NCBI GenBank assembly: GCA_030651305.1
Contig: JAUSCI010000075.1
Span: 21,547-85,546, forward strand
Source of the DNA: Sulfuritalea sp.
GTDB taxonomy: Bacteria > Pseudomonadota > Gammaproteobacteria > Burkholderiales > Rhodocyclaceae
Direction of reading: 5' to 3'
DNA length: 64,000 nt
Below, in pieces: positions 52,018 through 62,232 of the stretch. The position numbers and the translations under genes were made by a program. The stretch's first letter is position 1. Every line of letters starts with the position of its first letter. The notes below the pieces were generated by a model that was not told where the DNA came from, did no database searches, and saw only the letters and a program-made list of their open reading frames with translations.

Positions 52018-53127
52018 ATGAAGCGTGTAGGTCTGGTAGGTTGGCGTGGCATGGTGGGTTCGGTCCTGCTGCAGCGCATGCGTGAGGAGAATGATTTCGC
52101 CCTCATCGAGCCGGTGTTTTTCACGACGTCGAATCCCGGCGGCAAGCCTCCCGCGTTTGCCACCGGAGCACCGCCGCTCAAGGACGCACGAGATATCAAT
52201 GAGCTGAAGGCGCTCGACATCATCATCAGCTGTCAGGGGGGCGACTACACCACGGAGGTTTTTCCCAAGCTGCGCGCGGACGGCTGGAAGGGTCACTGGA
52301 TCGATGCGGCTTCGAGCCTGCGCATGAAGGACGACACCGTGATCATTCTCGATCCGGTGAACCTTGACGTCATCCAGGACAGCCTGGCCAAGGGCGGCCG
52401 CAACTGGATCGGCGGCAACTGTACGGTGAGCCTGATGCTGATGGCGTTGGGTGGCCTGTTCAAGGCGGGACTGGTCGAGTGGATGACGTCGATGACGTAT
52501 CAGGCGGCATCCGGCGCGGGCGCCCAGAACATGCGCGAACTGCTGGCGCAGATGGGCGAGACGCATCGCGTGGTGAAGAATCTGCTGGACGATCCCGCCT
52601 CGGCGATCCTCGACATTGATCGCGAAGTTGCGGGCATTTTGCGTGACCAGAGTTTCCCCACGGCATACTTCGGCGTGCCGTTGGCAGGATCCCTGATTCC
52701 CTGGATCGACAAGGATCTTGGCAATGGCCAGAGCCGCGAGGAGTGGAAGGGACAGGCCGAAACCAACAAGATCCTCGGCCGCACTGATGCGCAGATTCCG
52801 GTCGACGGCGTCTGCGTGCGCATCGGCGCCATGCGTTGCCACTCGCAGGCCTTCACCATCAAACTGACCAGGGATGTGCCGCTGGACGAGATCAACGGCA
52901 TGCTGGCGGCGCACAATGATTGGGTCAAGGTAGTGCCGAATCAACGCGAGATCACCCTGAAGGAGCTGACGCCAACGGCGGTGACCGGCACTTTGAGCGT
53001 TCCCGTTGGACGCCTGCGCAAACTCAGCATGGGGCCGCAGTATTTGTCGGCGTTTACGGTTGGCGATCAACTTCTCTGGGGCGCCGCCGAGCCTTTGCGG
53101 CGCATGTTGCGCATCCTGTTGCATTGA
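52018..53127 (+). CDS. asd: Aspartate-semialdehyde dehydrogenase
   Basis: A 369-aa enzyme of lysine/threonine/methionine synthesis, gammaproteobacterial-type. The NADP site [18 protein letters not shown] is at the N-terminus, the catalytic cysteine is C135 in GGNCTVSLM, and [11 protein letters not shown] and [15 protein letters not shown] follow. ATG 52018 is preferred to the in-frame TTG at 52012. Confidence 0.96.
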   Translation: MKRVGLVGWRGMVGSVLLQRMREENDFALIEPVFFTTSNPGGKPPAFATGAPPLKDARDINELKALDIIISCQGGDYTTEVFPKLRADGWKGHWIDAASSLRMKDDTVIILDPVNLDVIQDSLAKGGRNWIGGNCTVSLMLMALGGLFKAGLVEWMTSMTYQAASGAGAQNMRELLAQMGETHRVVKNLLDDPASAILDIDREVAGILRDQSFPTAYFGVPLAGSLIPWIDKDLGNGQSREEWKGQAETNKILGRTDAQIPVDGVCVRIGAMRCHSQAFTIKLTRDVPLDEINGMLAAHNDWVKVVPNQREITLKELTPTAVTGTLSVPVGRLRKLSMGPQYLSAFTVGDQLLWGAAEPLRRMLRILLH

Positions 53128-53190
53128 TGCCGCGCGCGGTATTCGGCCAGAATGTAATGGGAAGGTTGAGCTTGCATCGCTAACACCATG

Positions 53191-53208
53191 ATGTTATTTT
53201 AATAACAT
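53191..53208. promoter_or_regulatory. Palindrome upstream of fimV
   Basis: ATGTTATT-TT-AATAACAT, a perfect inverted repeat with 8-bp arms, about 25 bases before the preferred fimV start. It could be an operator or a protein-binding site, and it overlaps an alternative ATG start at 53207. Confidence 0.5.
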
Positions 53209-53233
53209 GACAAAAAGCCCGTCGGGAGTCACA

Positions 53234-55993
53234 GTGCGCAATACTGACAAGCGAAATCGTCTCAAGGCCACCGTTATTGCGGTGGCGATTGCTGTTTTGC
53301 CTCTGGCGACGCATGCTGCCGGATTGGGAAAGATTACCGTGCTTTCCGCTTTGGGGCAGCCGCTCAAGGCCGAACTTGAGGTCAGCGCGACTCAAGACGA
53401 AGGGCTTTCCCTGGCAGTCAAGGTAGCGGCTGCCGACGCCTTCCGCCAAGCCGGAATCGACTACTCGCCAGCCTTGGCGACTTTGCGGTTTTCGCGCGAC
53501 GTCAAGGAACGCGGCGGTCGTCGCTATGTTGAGGTAAGCACCGATCGCCCCCTGAACGAACCGTTCATCGACATGCTGGTCGAATTGACGTGGGCTTCGG
53601 GGCGGCTGGTTCGCGAGTACACCTTCCTGCTTGATCCGCCCGACCTGGCTGCCAGAATGGCTCCGGCGCCGATTGCCGCACCCGAGAGGCGGAGCGAGAT
53701 TCCGGTGGTCAGGCCAGCAGAAAAGGCAGTGGCGGCGATGCCCGCGGAAACCCGTCCGGCGGTCGATAGTCGTTCGGCGGCGGCGGTACTGCCGACCGAG
53801 AAGCGCATTGCAAGCTCCGCTGCGGGCAATTCGCGCACGGTAGTGTCGGGCGACACCCTCGGCAAGATTGCGGCGCAGACCAGGCCGGATGGCATCAGCC
53901 TCGATCAAATGCTGGTCTCGCTGTTTCGCAGCAACAGGGACGCATTTGATGCCGGCAATATGAATCGTCTCAAGGCCGGCAAGATTCTTTCGATCCCCGA
54001 TGCCGAAGCGGCACGCCAGATTTCCGCTGGCGAAGCGCGTCAAGAGATTGTCGCTCAGGCTGCCGATTTCAACGCCTATCGCAAGCGGCTGGCGGCTGCC
54101 GCCGCGGCCGGACCGGCCAAGGAACAGGGAGCGAAGCAAGCCGTTAGCGGGAAGATCGCGCCCAAAGTGGAAGACAAGGTCCCGCTGGCGACGGGCAAGG
54201 ACAAACTGGAAGTTTCGCGCACGGAAGCGGCGAAGGATGCCAAGGGCAGGCCGTTGCAAGGGCGAATCGCGGCTCTTGAAGAGGATCTGGTTTCTCGCGA
54301 ACGGGCGCTCAAGGAGGCTGGCAGCCGTATTGCGGAACTGGAAAGGAATCTCGGCGACTTGAAAAAGCTCGCGGAGATGAAGAGCCAGGCCGGCGCCGAT
54401 TTGCAGAAGCAGGCTCAGGCGGCGAAGCCCGTTGCCGCGGAAGCCAAGAAGCCGGAGGTGCCCGCGCCGGCGCCGGCGGCAAAGCCGGCGGAAACTCCCA
54501 AGGCAGCGGAACCAATCAAGGCAACCGAGCCGCAAAAGCCGCTGGAAGCCACGCCGCCCGCGGAAGCGGCCAAGCCAGTCGATGCAGGCGCCGCGGCCAA
54601 ACCGGCGGATGGAGGCAAGCCGGCCGAAGCATCCAAGCCGCCGCCGAAGAAGACCGTCGCTCCGCCGCCCGAGCCGGAGCCGGACTTCATGGAAGAAAAC
54701 GCGCCGCTGGTATTTGGTGGCGGTGCCGTGCTGGCGCTTCTGTTCGGCTGGTTGGGAATTTCCGCTTACCGCAAGAAGCGCGCGGCGACGGCGGAAGCCA
54801 ACGCAACCATTGCCGAGACCGATCTTTCGTCCCATTCGCTGTTCAGTTCGACAACGGTGGCGCCGCCTCCGAGCGAGCAGGAGTCAAGTCAGTTCAGTTC
54901 TACCGGGGCAGGCATGGCGGCGCATCAGGAGACTGTCGATCCGGTCGTCGAAGCAGACACCTTCCTGGCTTTTGGGCGCGATGCGCAGGCGGAAGAGATC
55001 CTTCTGGAAGCTCTCAAGACCGATCCGCAGCGGCAGGCAATTCACCTGAAGTTGCTAGACATCTACGCCGCGCGCAAGAATGTTTCCCAGTTTGAATCGG
55101 TGGCGAAGGAACTGCATGTCCTGACTGACGGCGCCGGCCCGAACTGGGAGAAGGCGGCGGCAATGGGAGCCGTTCTGGATCCCAACTATTTCCTCTACAG
55201 TTCGGCGACATCCGACGGCGCGGCGGCAGCCCCGCCAGCCCCGGCCGCACTGGATATGAATGCCACGATGATCGTCAATGCCGCCCCGGTTCTCGAGGCG
55301 CCACCGTCACCGGCTGTTGCAGTTGCTCCTGCGCCTGACGAGACGGCTGTCCTCGACTTTGACCTGGACATCGGTGCCGCTGACGCGGGAGGCGCCGCGG
55401 CTGCTTCCGCGGCGCCGGTAGCCGAGCCCGAAAGCATGGGACTGGATTTTGATCTCGATCTGGGTGCGCCGGAGGCCGCAAGTCCTGTCGCCGCGCCGCA
55501 GGCGGAGGCCAAGAGCGAATTGGCCGGACTCGACATCGATTTCGACATGCCGACAAAGGAAGCTCCGTCTCCTGCGCTTGATTTTCCGCTTTCTGTGGAT
55601 AAGCCTGATGCGCCGCCGGAAGCACCCGCAGTGGCGGCCGATTCGGACGGCATCGATTTCGACTTCGATCTGGGGTCGCCGGCGACCGCGGCGCCTGCGC
55701 CGTTGCCCGAGATGTCCCTCGAGCTTTCTGCGCCTGACGCGACGCCAGCGCCGGCACCACTCGATCTCGGCGGTATCAGCCTGGAACTGGAGACGCCGGC
55801 CGCGGCCGACACAGAGTCTGCCGCCGCCGAAATACCCGACAACCCGGAAGTGGTGACCAAGATCGAACTCGCGATGGCCTATGAGGAAATGGGCGACAAG
55901 GACGGTGCCCGCGAACTGTTCGAGGAAGCACTGGCAGAGGGCAGTCCGGCACAGCAGAAAGTAGCCCGCGCCAAACTTGACAGTCTCGGCTGA
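53234..55993 (+). CDS. fimV: FimV-like polar scaffold protein
   Basis: A 919-aa protein needed for type IV pilus function and polar organisation in relatives. Signal peptide (LKATVIAVAIAVLPLATHAA), then the FimV N-terminal domain (LSALGQPLKAELEVSATQDE), a LysM-type segment (VSGDTLGKIAAQTRPDG), coiled coil, a proline/alanine/lysine-rich stretch, one membrane helix (VFGGGAVLALLFGWLGISAY) near residue 510, acidic DFDLD repeats, and a C-terminal TPR-like FimV domain (VVTKIELAMAYEEMGDKDGA). GTG 53234 is chosen because GGGAG sits 5 bases upstream; ATG 53207 lies in a palindrome and lacks a ribosome site. It heads the truA-trpFBA run. Confidence 0.92.
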   Translation: MRNTDKRNRLKATVIAVAIAVLPLATHAAGLGKITVLSALGQPLKAELEVSATQDEGLSLAVKVAAADAFRQAGIDYSPALATLRFSRDVKERGGRRYVEVSTDRPLNEPFIDMLVELTWASGRLVREYTFLLDPPDLAARMAPAPIAAPERRSEIPVVRPAEKAVAAMPAETRPAVDSRSAAAVLPTEKRIASSAAGNSRTVVSGDTLGKIAAQTRPDGISLDQMLVSLFRSNRDAFDAGNMNRLKAGKILSIPDAEAARQISAGEARQEIVAQAADFNAYRKRLAAAAAAGPAKEQGAKQAVSGKIAPKVEDKVPLATGKDKLEVSRTEAAKDAKGRPLQGRIAALEEDLVSRERALKEAGSRIAELERNLGDLKKLAEMKSQAGADLQKQAQAAKPVAAEAKKPEVPAPAPAAKPAETPKAAEPIKATEPQKPLEATPPAEAAKPVDAGAAAKPADGGKPAEASKPPPKKTVAPPPEPEPDFMEENAPLVFGGGAVLALLFGWLGISAYRKKRAATAEANATIAETDLSSHSLFSSTTVAPPPSEQESSQFSSTGAGMAAHQETVDPVVEADTFLAFGRDAQAEEILLEALKTDPQRQAIHLKLLDIYAARKNVSQFESVAKELHVLTDGAGPNWEKAAAMGAVLDPNYFLYSSATSDGAAAAPPAPAALDMNATMIVNAAPVLEAPPSPAVAVAPAPDETAVLDFDLDIGAADAGGAAAASAAPVAEPESMGLDFDLDLGAPEAASPVAAPQAEAKSELAGLDIDFDMPTKEAPSPALDFPLSVDKPDAPPEAPAVAADSDGIDFDFDLGSPATAAPAPLPEMSLELSAPDATPAPAPLDLGGISLELETPAAADTESAAAEIPDNPEVVTKIELAMAYEEMGDKDGARELFEEALAEGSPAQQKVARAKLDSLG

Positions 55994-56039
55994 TCAATCA
56001 GGACCTCCCGGCGCCAGCGCACCGGGAGAGGCAGTTCCA

Positions 56040-56618
56040 GTGAAGCGTCCGCATCCCGCAAGCCTGATCCTGCTGGGATTGGCAGTCCTCCTGGCGGCAT
56101 CCTCCCGTGATGGAATGGTCTTGTTCCTTGGTGGTTTGGGGCTCGTTCTGGTCGCGCTGCTCGCGGCGACATCCCATTTGCGTCTGCTCCTGCGCCGCAG
56201 TTGTTGGTTGCTGCTGACCATGCTGGTAATGTTCGGCTGGCTGACTCCGGGGACACCGCTGCCTGGCGTTCCCGGAGCGAGCCAGGAAGGCCTGCTGCTC
56301 GCTGCCGACAATCTTGCGCGCTTGATCATCGCGCTCTCTACCGTAGCGCTGCTACTGAGAGCCTTGCCGCCCCCGGAACTGGTCGCCGGCATGCGCTCCC
56401 TCCTGGCACCGCTTGCCCTGCTGAATATCTCCAGAGACCGGATAGCCGTGCGTCTGGCGCTGACTTTGAACGAAGTGGAAATCTCGCGGAAGGGCCAAAG
56501 CAGCGAGTCGCAACGTGCCGCAACGACACTGACGCTTCCCGCGTCCGTTTTTGGTGTGACAGACTTCGTTCTCGGCGCTTTGGCCGGCGCCTTGATGCTC
56601 GGCGCATGGTTGGCATGA
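56040..56618 (+). CDS. CbiQ/EcfT-like membrane protein
   Basis: A 192-aa protein with four or five hydrophobic segments (LILLGLAVLLAASSRDGMVL; LVLVALLAATSHLRLLLR; CWLLLTMLVMFGWLT) and a C-terminal part resembling the transmembrane component of energy-coupling factor transporters (LIIALSTVALLLRALPPPEL). No S or A components are nearby, so its role is uncertain. GTG 56040 has GGGAGAGG 8 bases upstream. It overlaps truA by ATGA and is close behind fimV, so it probably belongs to the same operon. Confidence 0.62.
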   Translation: MKRPHPASLILLGLAVLLAASSRDGMVLFLGGLGLVLVALLAATSHLRLLLRRSCWLLLTMLVMFGWLTPGTPLPGVPGASQEGLLLAADNLARLIIALSTVALLLRALPPPELVAGMRSLLAPLALLNISRDRIAVRLALTLNEVEISRKGQSSESQRAATTLTLPASVFGVTDFVLGALAGALMLGAWLA

Positions 56619-57397
56619 GAATAGCGCTCGGACTCGAATACGAAGGCTCCGACTTCTGCGGCTGGCAGTCGCAGGCGGGCGGAGGTGCCGTGCAGGATGC
56701 GCTGGAATCGGCGCTATCCATCATTGCCGACGCGCCGACGCGCGTGGCGTGCGCCGGACGCACCGATGCCGGGGTGCATGCCCTGGCGCAGGTGGTGCAT
56801 TTCGATACCGACGCTGTGCGCCCTGACACGGCCTGGGTTCGTGGCGTCAATACCCATTTGCCGGATAGCGTTGCGGTGCGCTGGGCGCAACCGGTCTCCA
56901 GTGACTTTCACGCGCGCTTTTCGGCGCTCGGCAGACACTACCGCTATCTACTGCTGAATCGCGCCGAACGTCCAGGCCTGATGGCGCGGCGCGTCAGCTG
57001 GTTTCATCGCCCGCTGGACGCGAAGGCGATGGCTGAAGCGGCGGGCTTGTTGTTGGGCGAGCATGATTTCTCGGCCTTCCGTGCGGTCGCGTGCCAGGCC
57101 AGGTCGCCCGTCAAGACCCTGCGCCGTGCTGACGTTGCGCGTCATGGCGATCTTCTGGTATTTGATTTCGAAGCCAGCGCATTTCTCCAGCACATGGTGC
57201 GCAATATCGTCGGCGCACTGGTGTATGTGGGCAAGGGTGCGCATCCGCCGGAGTGGGTCGGCGAAATCCTGGCGGGCCGCGATCGCGCCCGCGCCGCACC
57301 GACCTTCGACGCCTGTGGGCTGTATTTTGCGGGGGTCGATTATGATCCGGCCTGGCAACTGAAAGTCGGCGCTGGCGAGACGGCGATGATCTTATGA
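56615..57397 (+). CDS. truA: tRNA pseudouridine(38-40) synthase
   Basis: A 260-aa enzyme modifying the tRNA anticodon stem-loop. The catalytic Asp is in CAGRTDAGVHALAQVVHFDT; the N-terminus is ALGLEYEGSDFCGWQSQ and FDFEASAFLQHMVRNIVGAL is typical. The last residues ([12 protein letters not shown]) are encoded by a dispersed repeat copy, so the natural C-terminus was probably rewritten. Coupled to trpF (ATGA). Confidence 0.95.
   Translation: MRIALGLEYEGSDFCGWQSQAGGGAVQDALESALSIIADAPTRVACAGRTDAGVHALAQVVHFDTDAVRPDTAWVRGVNTHLPDSVAVRWAQPVSSDFHARFSALGRHYRYLLLNRAERPGLMARRVSWFHRPLDAKAMAEAAGLLLGEHDFSAFRAVACQARSPVKTLRRADVARHGDLLVFDFEASAFLQHMVRNIVGALVYVGKGAHPPEWVGEILAGRDRARAAPTFDACGLYFAGVDYDPAWQLKVGAGETAMIL
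57361..57383 (+). repeat. Dispersed repeat copy forming the truA 3' end
   Basis: GAAAGTCGGCGCTGGCGAGA followed by CGG, read as KVGAGET near the TruA C-terminus. Confidence 0.6.
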
Positions 57398-58038
57398 CCC
57401 GTACCCGAATCAAAATTTGTGGCATTACCCGTGAGCTGGATCTGGCTGCGGCAGTCGCGACCGGTGCCGACGCGCTGGGCTTCGTCTTCTATTCGCCCAG
57501 TCCGCGCTATGTGATGCCGCAGCGGGCGGCGCAATTGATGTCGCGTGTGCCGGCCTTCGTCACCACCGTAGGGCTTTTCGTCAACGAATCGCCAGAGGCT
57601 GTGCGCGCCGCGCTTGCGCATGCGCCGGTCGATATGCTGCAGTTTCATGGCGACGAGGACGCGGCGTATTGTTCGCAATTTGGCCGGCCCTGGATCAAGG
57701 CGGCGCGCATGAAGCCGGGTTTCAATTTGTTAGAATACGCGGCCGCGTTTGCAAGGGCTCCCGGGGTATCGGGCCTGTTGCTGGATGCTCATGTCGACGG
57801 CTACGGCGGCGGCGGTCAGAGCTTCGATTGGTCCCTGATTCCGCAATCCTTGCCGCTACCCGTCATTCTGTCCGGCGGCCTGCATCCGGGCAACGTTGCG
57901 GATGCAGTGCGCGCCGTGCGGCCGTGGGCGGTCGATGTCAGCAGCGGCGTGGAGAGTGCCAAAGGCATCAAGGATGCGCAAAAGATCACCGATTTCATAG
58001 CCGGAGTGCGAATTGCAGATGCAGGAACTTCCCTATAA
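57394..58038 (+). CDS. trpF: Phosphoribosylanthranilate isomerase
   Basis: A 214-aa TIM-barrel enzyme of tryptophan synthesis. [20 protein letters not shown] at the N-terminus carries the catalytic Cys; [29 protein letters not shown] and [15 protein letters not shown] follow. It overlaps truA and trpB; the trp genes here are F-B-A without E, G, D, C, as in many betaproteobacteria. Confidence 0.96.
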   Translation: MTRTRIKICGITRELDLAAAVATGADALGFVFYSPSPRYVMPQRAAQLMSRVPAFVTTVGLFVNESPEAVRAALAHAPVDMLQFHGDEDAAYCSQFGRPWIKAARMKPGFNLLEYAAAFARAPGVSGLLLDAHVDGYGGGGQSFDWSLIPQSLPLPVILSGGLHPGNVADAVRAVRPWAVDVSSGVESAKGIKDAQKITDFIAGVRIADAGTSL

Positions 58039-59224
58039 CTTGCCCGATGCGGGCGGCCACTTCGGACCCTATGGAGGCGTGTTTGTCGCCGAAACGCTGA
58101 TGCCGGCGCTGGCCGAACTGCGCGCGGCCTATGCCGCCGCGCAGGCCGATCCCCAATTCCGCGCCGAGTACGAATACGACCTCAAGCACTATGTCGGCCG
58201 GCCCAGCCCGATCTATCACGCCAAGCGCTGGTCGGGCCTGCTCGGCGGCGCGCAGATCTTCCTGAAGCGCGAGGACCTCAATCACACCGGCGCCCACAAG
58301 ATCAACAACTGCATCGGCCAAGCCCTGCTGGCGCGACGCATGGGCAAGCCGCGGGTGATCGCCGAGACCGGCGCCGGCCAGCATGGCGTCGCCACGGCCA
58401 CGGTCGCCGCCCGCTATGGCATGGAGTGCGTGGTCTACATGGGCGCCGAGGACATCAGGCGCCAGGCCGCCAACGTCTATCGCATGAAGCTGCTCGGGGC
58501 AACCGTGGTCCCGGTGGAATCCGGCTCGAAGACCCTCAAGGACGCCTTGAACGAGGCGATGCGCGACTGGGTGACCAACATCGGCAATACCTTCTACATC
58601 ATCGGCACCGTCGCCGGTCCGCACCCCTATCCGATGATGGTGCGCGACTTCCAGGCGGTGATCGGCGAGGAGTGCAAGACGCAGGTGCCGGAACTTGTCG
58701 GCCGCCAGCCGGATGCCGTGATCGCTTGCGTTGGCGGCGGGTCCAATGCGATGGGGATTTTTTATCCCTACATTCCGCTCGCTGGAGTCAAGCTGATCGG
58801 TGTCGAAGCCGCAGGTCACGGGCTCGATTCGGGCAAGCATGCCGCTTCGCTTACGGCCGGCCGTTCCGGCGTGCTGCACGGCAACCGTACCTACCTGCTG
58901 CAGGACGAAAACGGGCAGGTGATCGAAACCCACTCGATATCGGCCGGCCTCGATTATCCCGGCGTCGGCCCCGAGCACGCCTGGCTCAAGGATTCCGGCC
59001 GCGCCGAGTACGTCACGATCACCGACGCCGAAGCGCTGCAGGCCTTCCATGACCTGTGCCATTTCGAAGGCATCATTCCGGCGCTGGAATCCAGCCATGC
59101 GCTGGCCCATGCGGCCAAGCTCGCGCCGACGCTGGGCAAGGACAAGATGCTGCTGGTCAATCTGTCCGGCCGCGGCGACAAGGACATGCATACGGTCGCC
59201 GAAAAATCCGGCATCCAGTTTTGA
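58019..59224 (+). CDS. trpB: Tryptophan synthase beta chain
   Basis: A 401-aa PLP enzyme joining indole and serine. The PLP lysine is K94 in [35 protein letters not shown] and [14 protein letters not shown] are conserved. It overlaps the trpF end. The ATG at 58019 is the usual start, but TTG 58013 has the better-spaced GGAG and cannot be excluded. Confidence 0.97.
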   Translation: MQELPYNLPDAGGHFGPYGGVFVAETLMPALAELRAAYAAAQADPQFRAEYEYDLKHYVGRPSPIYHAKRWSGLLGGAQIFLKREDLNHTGAHKINNCIGQALLARRMGKPRVIAETGAGQHGVATATVAARYGMECVVYMGAEDIRRQAANVYRMKLLGATVVPVESGSKTLKDALNEAMRDWVTNIGNTFYIIGTVAGPHPYPMMVRDFQAVIGEECKTQVPELVGRQPDAVIACVGGGSNAMGIFYPYIPLAGVKLIGVEAAGHGLDSGKHAASLTAGRSGVLHGNRTYLLQDENGQVIETHSISAGLDYPGVGPEHAWLKDSGRAEYVTITDAEALQAFHDLCHFEGIIPALESSHALAHAAKLAPTLGKDKMLLVNLSGRGDKDMHTVAEKSGIQF

Positions 59225-59235
59225 CCCCAACAACA

Positions 59236-60042
59236 ATGTCACGCATCCCGACCACATTCGCCGCGCTCGCCGCGCAAGGCCGCAAGGCCCTGATCCCCTT
59301 CATTACCGCCGGCGATCCCGATCCGGACCTGAGCTTGCCGCTGATGCGGGCGCTGGTTGCGGGCGGTGCTGACATCATCGAGCTTGGCGTGCCGTTTTCC
59401 GATCCGATGGCGGACGGGCCGACCATCCAGCGCGCCTCCGAAAGGGCGCTGGCGCATGGCATGAGCCTGCGTCGCGTGCTGGCCCTGGTGGCTGAATTCC
59501 GCAAGGAGAACGCGGCGACGCCGGTGGTGCTGATGGGCTATGCCAATCCGATAGAGAGTTACGGAGTCGAGGACTTTGCCCGCGATGCGCAGAAGTCCGG
59601 CGTCGATGGCGTGCTGGTGGTCGACTACCCGCCGGAGGAATGCACCGGATTCGCCGTGGCAATGAAGCAGGCGGGAATCGATCCGATCTTCCTCCTGGCG
59701 CCGACCTCTACCGAGCGGCGTTACGATGAAGTTGCGCAGATCGGCAGCGGTTACATTTACTATGTCTCGCTCAAGGGCGTGACCGGCTCCGGCAATCTCG
59801 ATCTGGACGAAGTCGCGCGGCGCATACCGCTGATTCGCGAAAAGGTCGGCATGCCGGTCGGCGTCGGCTTCGGCATCCGTGACGGCGCTACCGCCGCGCG
59901 CATCGCTGAAGTGGCCGATGCCGTCGTAATCGGTAGTCGCGTCATCGAGGAAATCGAGAGCGGTGCTGCCCAGGAAGCGCCACAGCGGGTCACCGCATTC
60001 CTGCGCGGAGTGCGCGCCGCAATGGACGGAGTGAAGCCATGA
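59236..60042 (+). CDS. trpA: Tryptophan synthase alpha chain
   Basis: A 268-aa TIM-barrel subunit cleaving indole-3-glycerol phosphate. Catalytic Glu is in [39 protein letters not shown] and [10 protein letters not shown] are present. It starts 11 bases after trpB and overlaps accD by ATGA. Confidence 0.97.
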   Translation: MSRIPTTFAALAAQGRKALIPFITAGDPDPDLSLPLMRALVAGGADIIELGVPFSDPMADGPTIQRASERALAHGMSLRRVLALVAEFRKENAATPVVLMGYANPIESYGVEDFARDAQKSGVDGVLVVDYPPEECTGFAVAMKQAGIDPIFLLAPTSTERRYDEVAQIGSGYIYYVSLKGVTGSGNLDLDEVARRIPLIREKVGMPVGVGFGIRDGATAARIAEVADAVVIGSRVIEEIESGAAQEAPQRVTAFLRGVRAAMDGVKP

Positions 60043-60899
60043 GTTGGTTACAAAAGTTGTTGCCGCCCAAGATCAAGCGCTCGGAAGGCGCGCGCAAGTC
60101 GATTCCCGAAGGCCTGTGGGCTAAATGCCCGGCCTGCGAGGCGGTGCTCTACAGTACCGATCTGGAGAACAACCAGAACGTCTGTCCCAAGTGCGCTCAT
60201 CATCTTCGGTTGCGCGCCCGGGCCCGGCTCGATGCCTTGCTCGATGCCGAGGGCCGTTTCGAGATCGGCGCCGAAATCCTGCCGATGGATCCGCTCAAGT
60301 TCAAGGACAGCAAGCGCTATGTGGATCGCCTTGTTGCGGCGAACGAGGATACCGGCGAGGCTGATGCGATGGTGGTGATGCAGGGCGCGATCAAGACCGT
60401 GCCGGTGGTGATCGCCTGCTTCGAGTTCGAGTTTCTCGGCGGCTCGATGGGGGCCGTGGTCGGCGAGCGTTTCGTGCGCGGCGTCAAGGCGGCGATTGAA
60501 CTGCAGGCGCCCTTCATCTGCATCACGGCTTCGGGTGGCGCGCGCATGCAGGAAGGCCTGTTTTCGCTGATGCAGATGGCCAAGACCACCGCCGCCGTGA
60601 CGCAGCTGGCGCATCACAAGCTGCCATTCATCACCCTGCTGACGGATCCCACCATGGGCGGCGTTTCCGCCTCCTTCGCTTTTGTCGGCGATGTGGTGAT
60701 TGCCGAGCCCGGCGCCCTGATCGGCTTTGCCGGGCCGCGGGTCATCGAGCAGACGGTGCGCGAGACCTTGCCGGCCGGCTTCCAGCGTGCCGAGTTCCTG
60801 ATGGAAAAGGGCGCAATCGACATGATCGTCGACCGACGCCAATTGCGCGACAGGCTGGCGTCACTATTGACTCTGCTGCAGCGCGTCCCGGCCGCCTGA
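60039..60899 (+). CDS. accD: Acetyl-CoA carboxylase carboxyltransferase beta subunit
   Basis: A 286-aa subunit of the acetyl-CoA carboxylase. The N-terminal zinc finger is CPACEAVLY with NVCPKCAHH; the carboxyltransferase core includes [29 protein letters not shown] and [16 protein letters not shown]. It is in the conserved order trpA-accD-folC and overlaps both. Confidence 0.97.
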   Translation: MSWLQKLLPPKIKRSEGARKSIPEGLWAKCPACEAVLYSTDLENNQNVCPKCAHHLRLRARARLDALLDAEGRFEIGAEILPMDPLKFKDSKRYVDRLVAANEDTGEADAMVVMQGAIKTVPVVIACFEFEFLGGSMGAVVGERFVRGVKAAIELQAPFICITASGGARMQEGLFSLMQMAKTTAAVTQLAHHKLPFITLLTDPTMGGVSASFAFVGDVVIAEPGALIGFAGPRVIEQTVRETLPAGFQRAEFLMEKGAIDMIVDRRQLRDRLASLLTLLQRVPAA

Positions 60900-62227
60900 T
60901 GCCCGCATTGCCGCGTTTGGCAATTGAAGGACTGGACGGCTGGCTGGCGCACCTCGACGCGTTGCATCCGCGTGGCAGCGCCGGCATCGAACTGGGACTG
61001 GAGCGGGTGGCTGCGGTCAAGGCGTGCCTTGGCCAACGCGAGACGTGTCCGGTCATTCTGGTCGGCGGCACCAACGGCAAGGGTTCGACCTGCGCCATGC
61101 TGGAGCGCATTCTGCTCGCCGCCGGCTACCGCGTCGGACTCTACACCTCGCCTCATCTGCTGCATTACAGGGAGCGTGTAAGGATCAACGGCGTCGCTGG
61201 CGATGACGACAGCTTGTGCGCCGCGTTCGCCCGCGTCGAGCGCGCACGCGGCGACGAGGCGCTGACCTATTTCGAGTTCGGCACGCTGGCTGCATGGGAA
61301 GTGTTCGCCGCGACTGCACTCGATGCCATCATTCTCGAGGTCGGACTCGGTGGCCGACTTGACGCCACGAATACTTACGAACCAGATTGCGCCATCGTTA
61401 CCGGTGTCGACCTCGATCACATGGACTTTCTCGGTGCGGATCGAGAGGCGATCGGACGTGAAAAGGCCGGCATTTTCCGCGCCGGTGTTCCTGCCATCTG
61501 CGGCGATCCGCTGCCACCGCAATCCCTGATTGCCCACGCTACGGCGATTGGCGCCAGGCTCCAGATTCTGGGGCGGGAATTCGGCTATCTGCGGCAGGGG
61601 CTACAGTGGTCGTATTGGGGGCGTCAAGCCAATGACAGGGATCGGTGTGGCGAAAGCGAAACAATCCGTCGTGACGGACTGGCTTTTCCGGCCTTGCGCG
61701 GCGAACGGCAGTTGGCCAATGCGGCCTGCGCGCTGGCGGCACTCGATGCCCTGCACGCCCGGTTGCCAGTGGCAATAAAGGACATAGGCAAGGGCTTGAT
61801 CGAAGTCGACCTGGCGGGCCGATTTCAGGTCCTGCCGGGGCGGCCCAGCGTGGTGCTGGACGTCGCCCACAACCCGCAAGCCGCCCGTGTACTGGCCGCC
61901 AACCTGGGTGAAATGGACTTCCACGGCAACACTTGGGCGGTTCTTGGCATGCTCGCCGACAAGGATATCGATAGTGTGATCGACGCGCTCGGTGACCAAG
62001 TAACTCACTGGCTGCCGTGCACGCTGGAAGGCCGCCGTGCCGCCAGCGCCGACTTCCTGGCCGGGCGTTTGCAGACCCGGCGAATGAAGGTGGCGGGAGT
62101 GTTCGCCACGCCCGCAGCGGCGCTCGCTTACGCGCAAGAGAACGCAGGCGAAGATGATAGAATCCTCGCCTTCGGATCCTTCCTCACTGTTGCTGCGGCC
62201 CTGCAAATGCTTGGCCGGCCAGCGTAA
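60899..62227 (+). CDS. folC: Bifunctional folylpolyglutamate / dihydrofolate synthase
   Basis: A 442-aa ligase that glutamylates folates. P-loop ILVGGTNGKGSTCAML near residue 55; YTSPHLLHYRERVRING, ILEVGLGGRLDATN and VVLDVAHNPQAARVL follow. A repeat-like sequence (62037-62056) lies in the segment read as RRAASADFL. The TGATG overlap couples it to accD. Confidence 0.95.
   Translation: MPALPRLAIEGLDGWLAHLDALHPRGSAGIELGLERVAAVKACLGQRETCPVILVGGTNGKGSTCAMLERILLAAGYRVGLYTSPHLLHYRERVRINGVAGDDDSLCAAFARVERARGDEALTYFEFGTLAAWEVFAATALDAIILEVGLGGRLDATNTYEPDCAIVTGVDLDHMDFLGADREAIGREKAGIFRAGVPAICGDPLPPQSLIAHATAIGARLQILGREFGYLRQGLQWSYWGRQANDRDRCGESETIRRDGLAFPALRGERQLANAACALAALDALHARLPVAIKDIGKGLIEVDLAGRFQVLPGRPSVVLDVAHNPQAARVLAANLGEMDFHGNTWAVLGMLADKDIDSVIDALGDQVTHWLPCTLEGRRAASADFLAGRLQTRRMKVAGVFATPAAALAYAQENAGEDDRILAFGSFLTVAAALQMLGRPA
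62037..62056 (-). repeat. Dispersed repeat copy inside folC
   Basis: CGTGCCGCCAGCGCCGACTT in reverse orientation, in the segment coding for AASADF. It keeps the reading frame. Because this segment also fits a normal FolC sequence, it may be a coincidental match. Confidence 0.35.
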
Positions 62228-62232
62228 CCACG

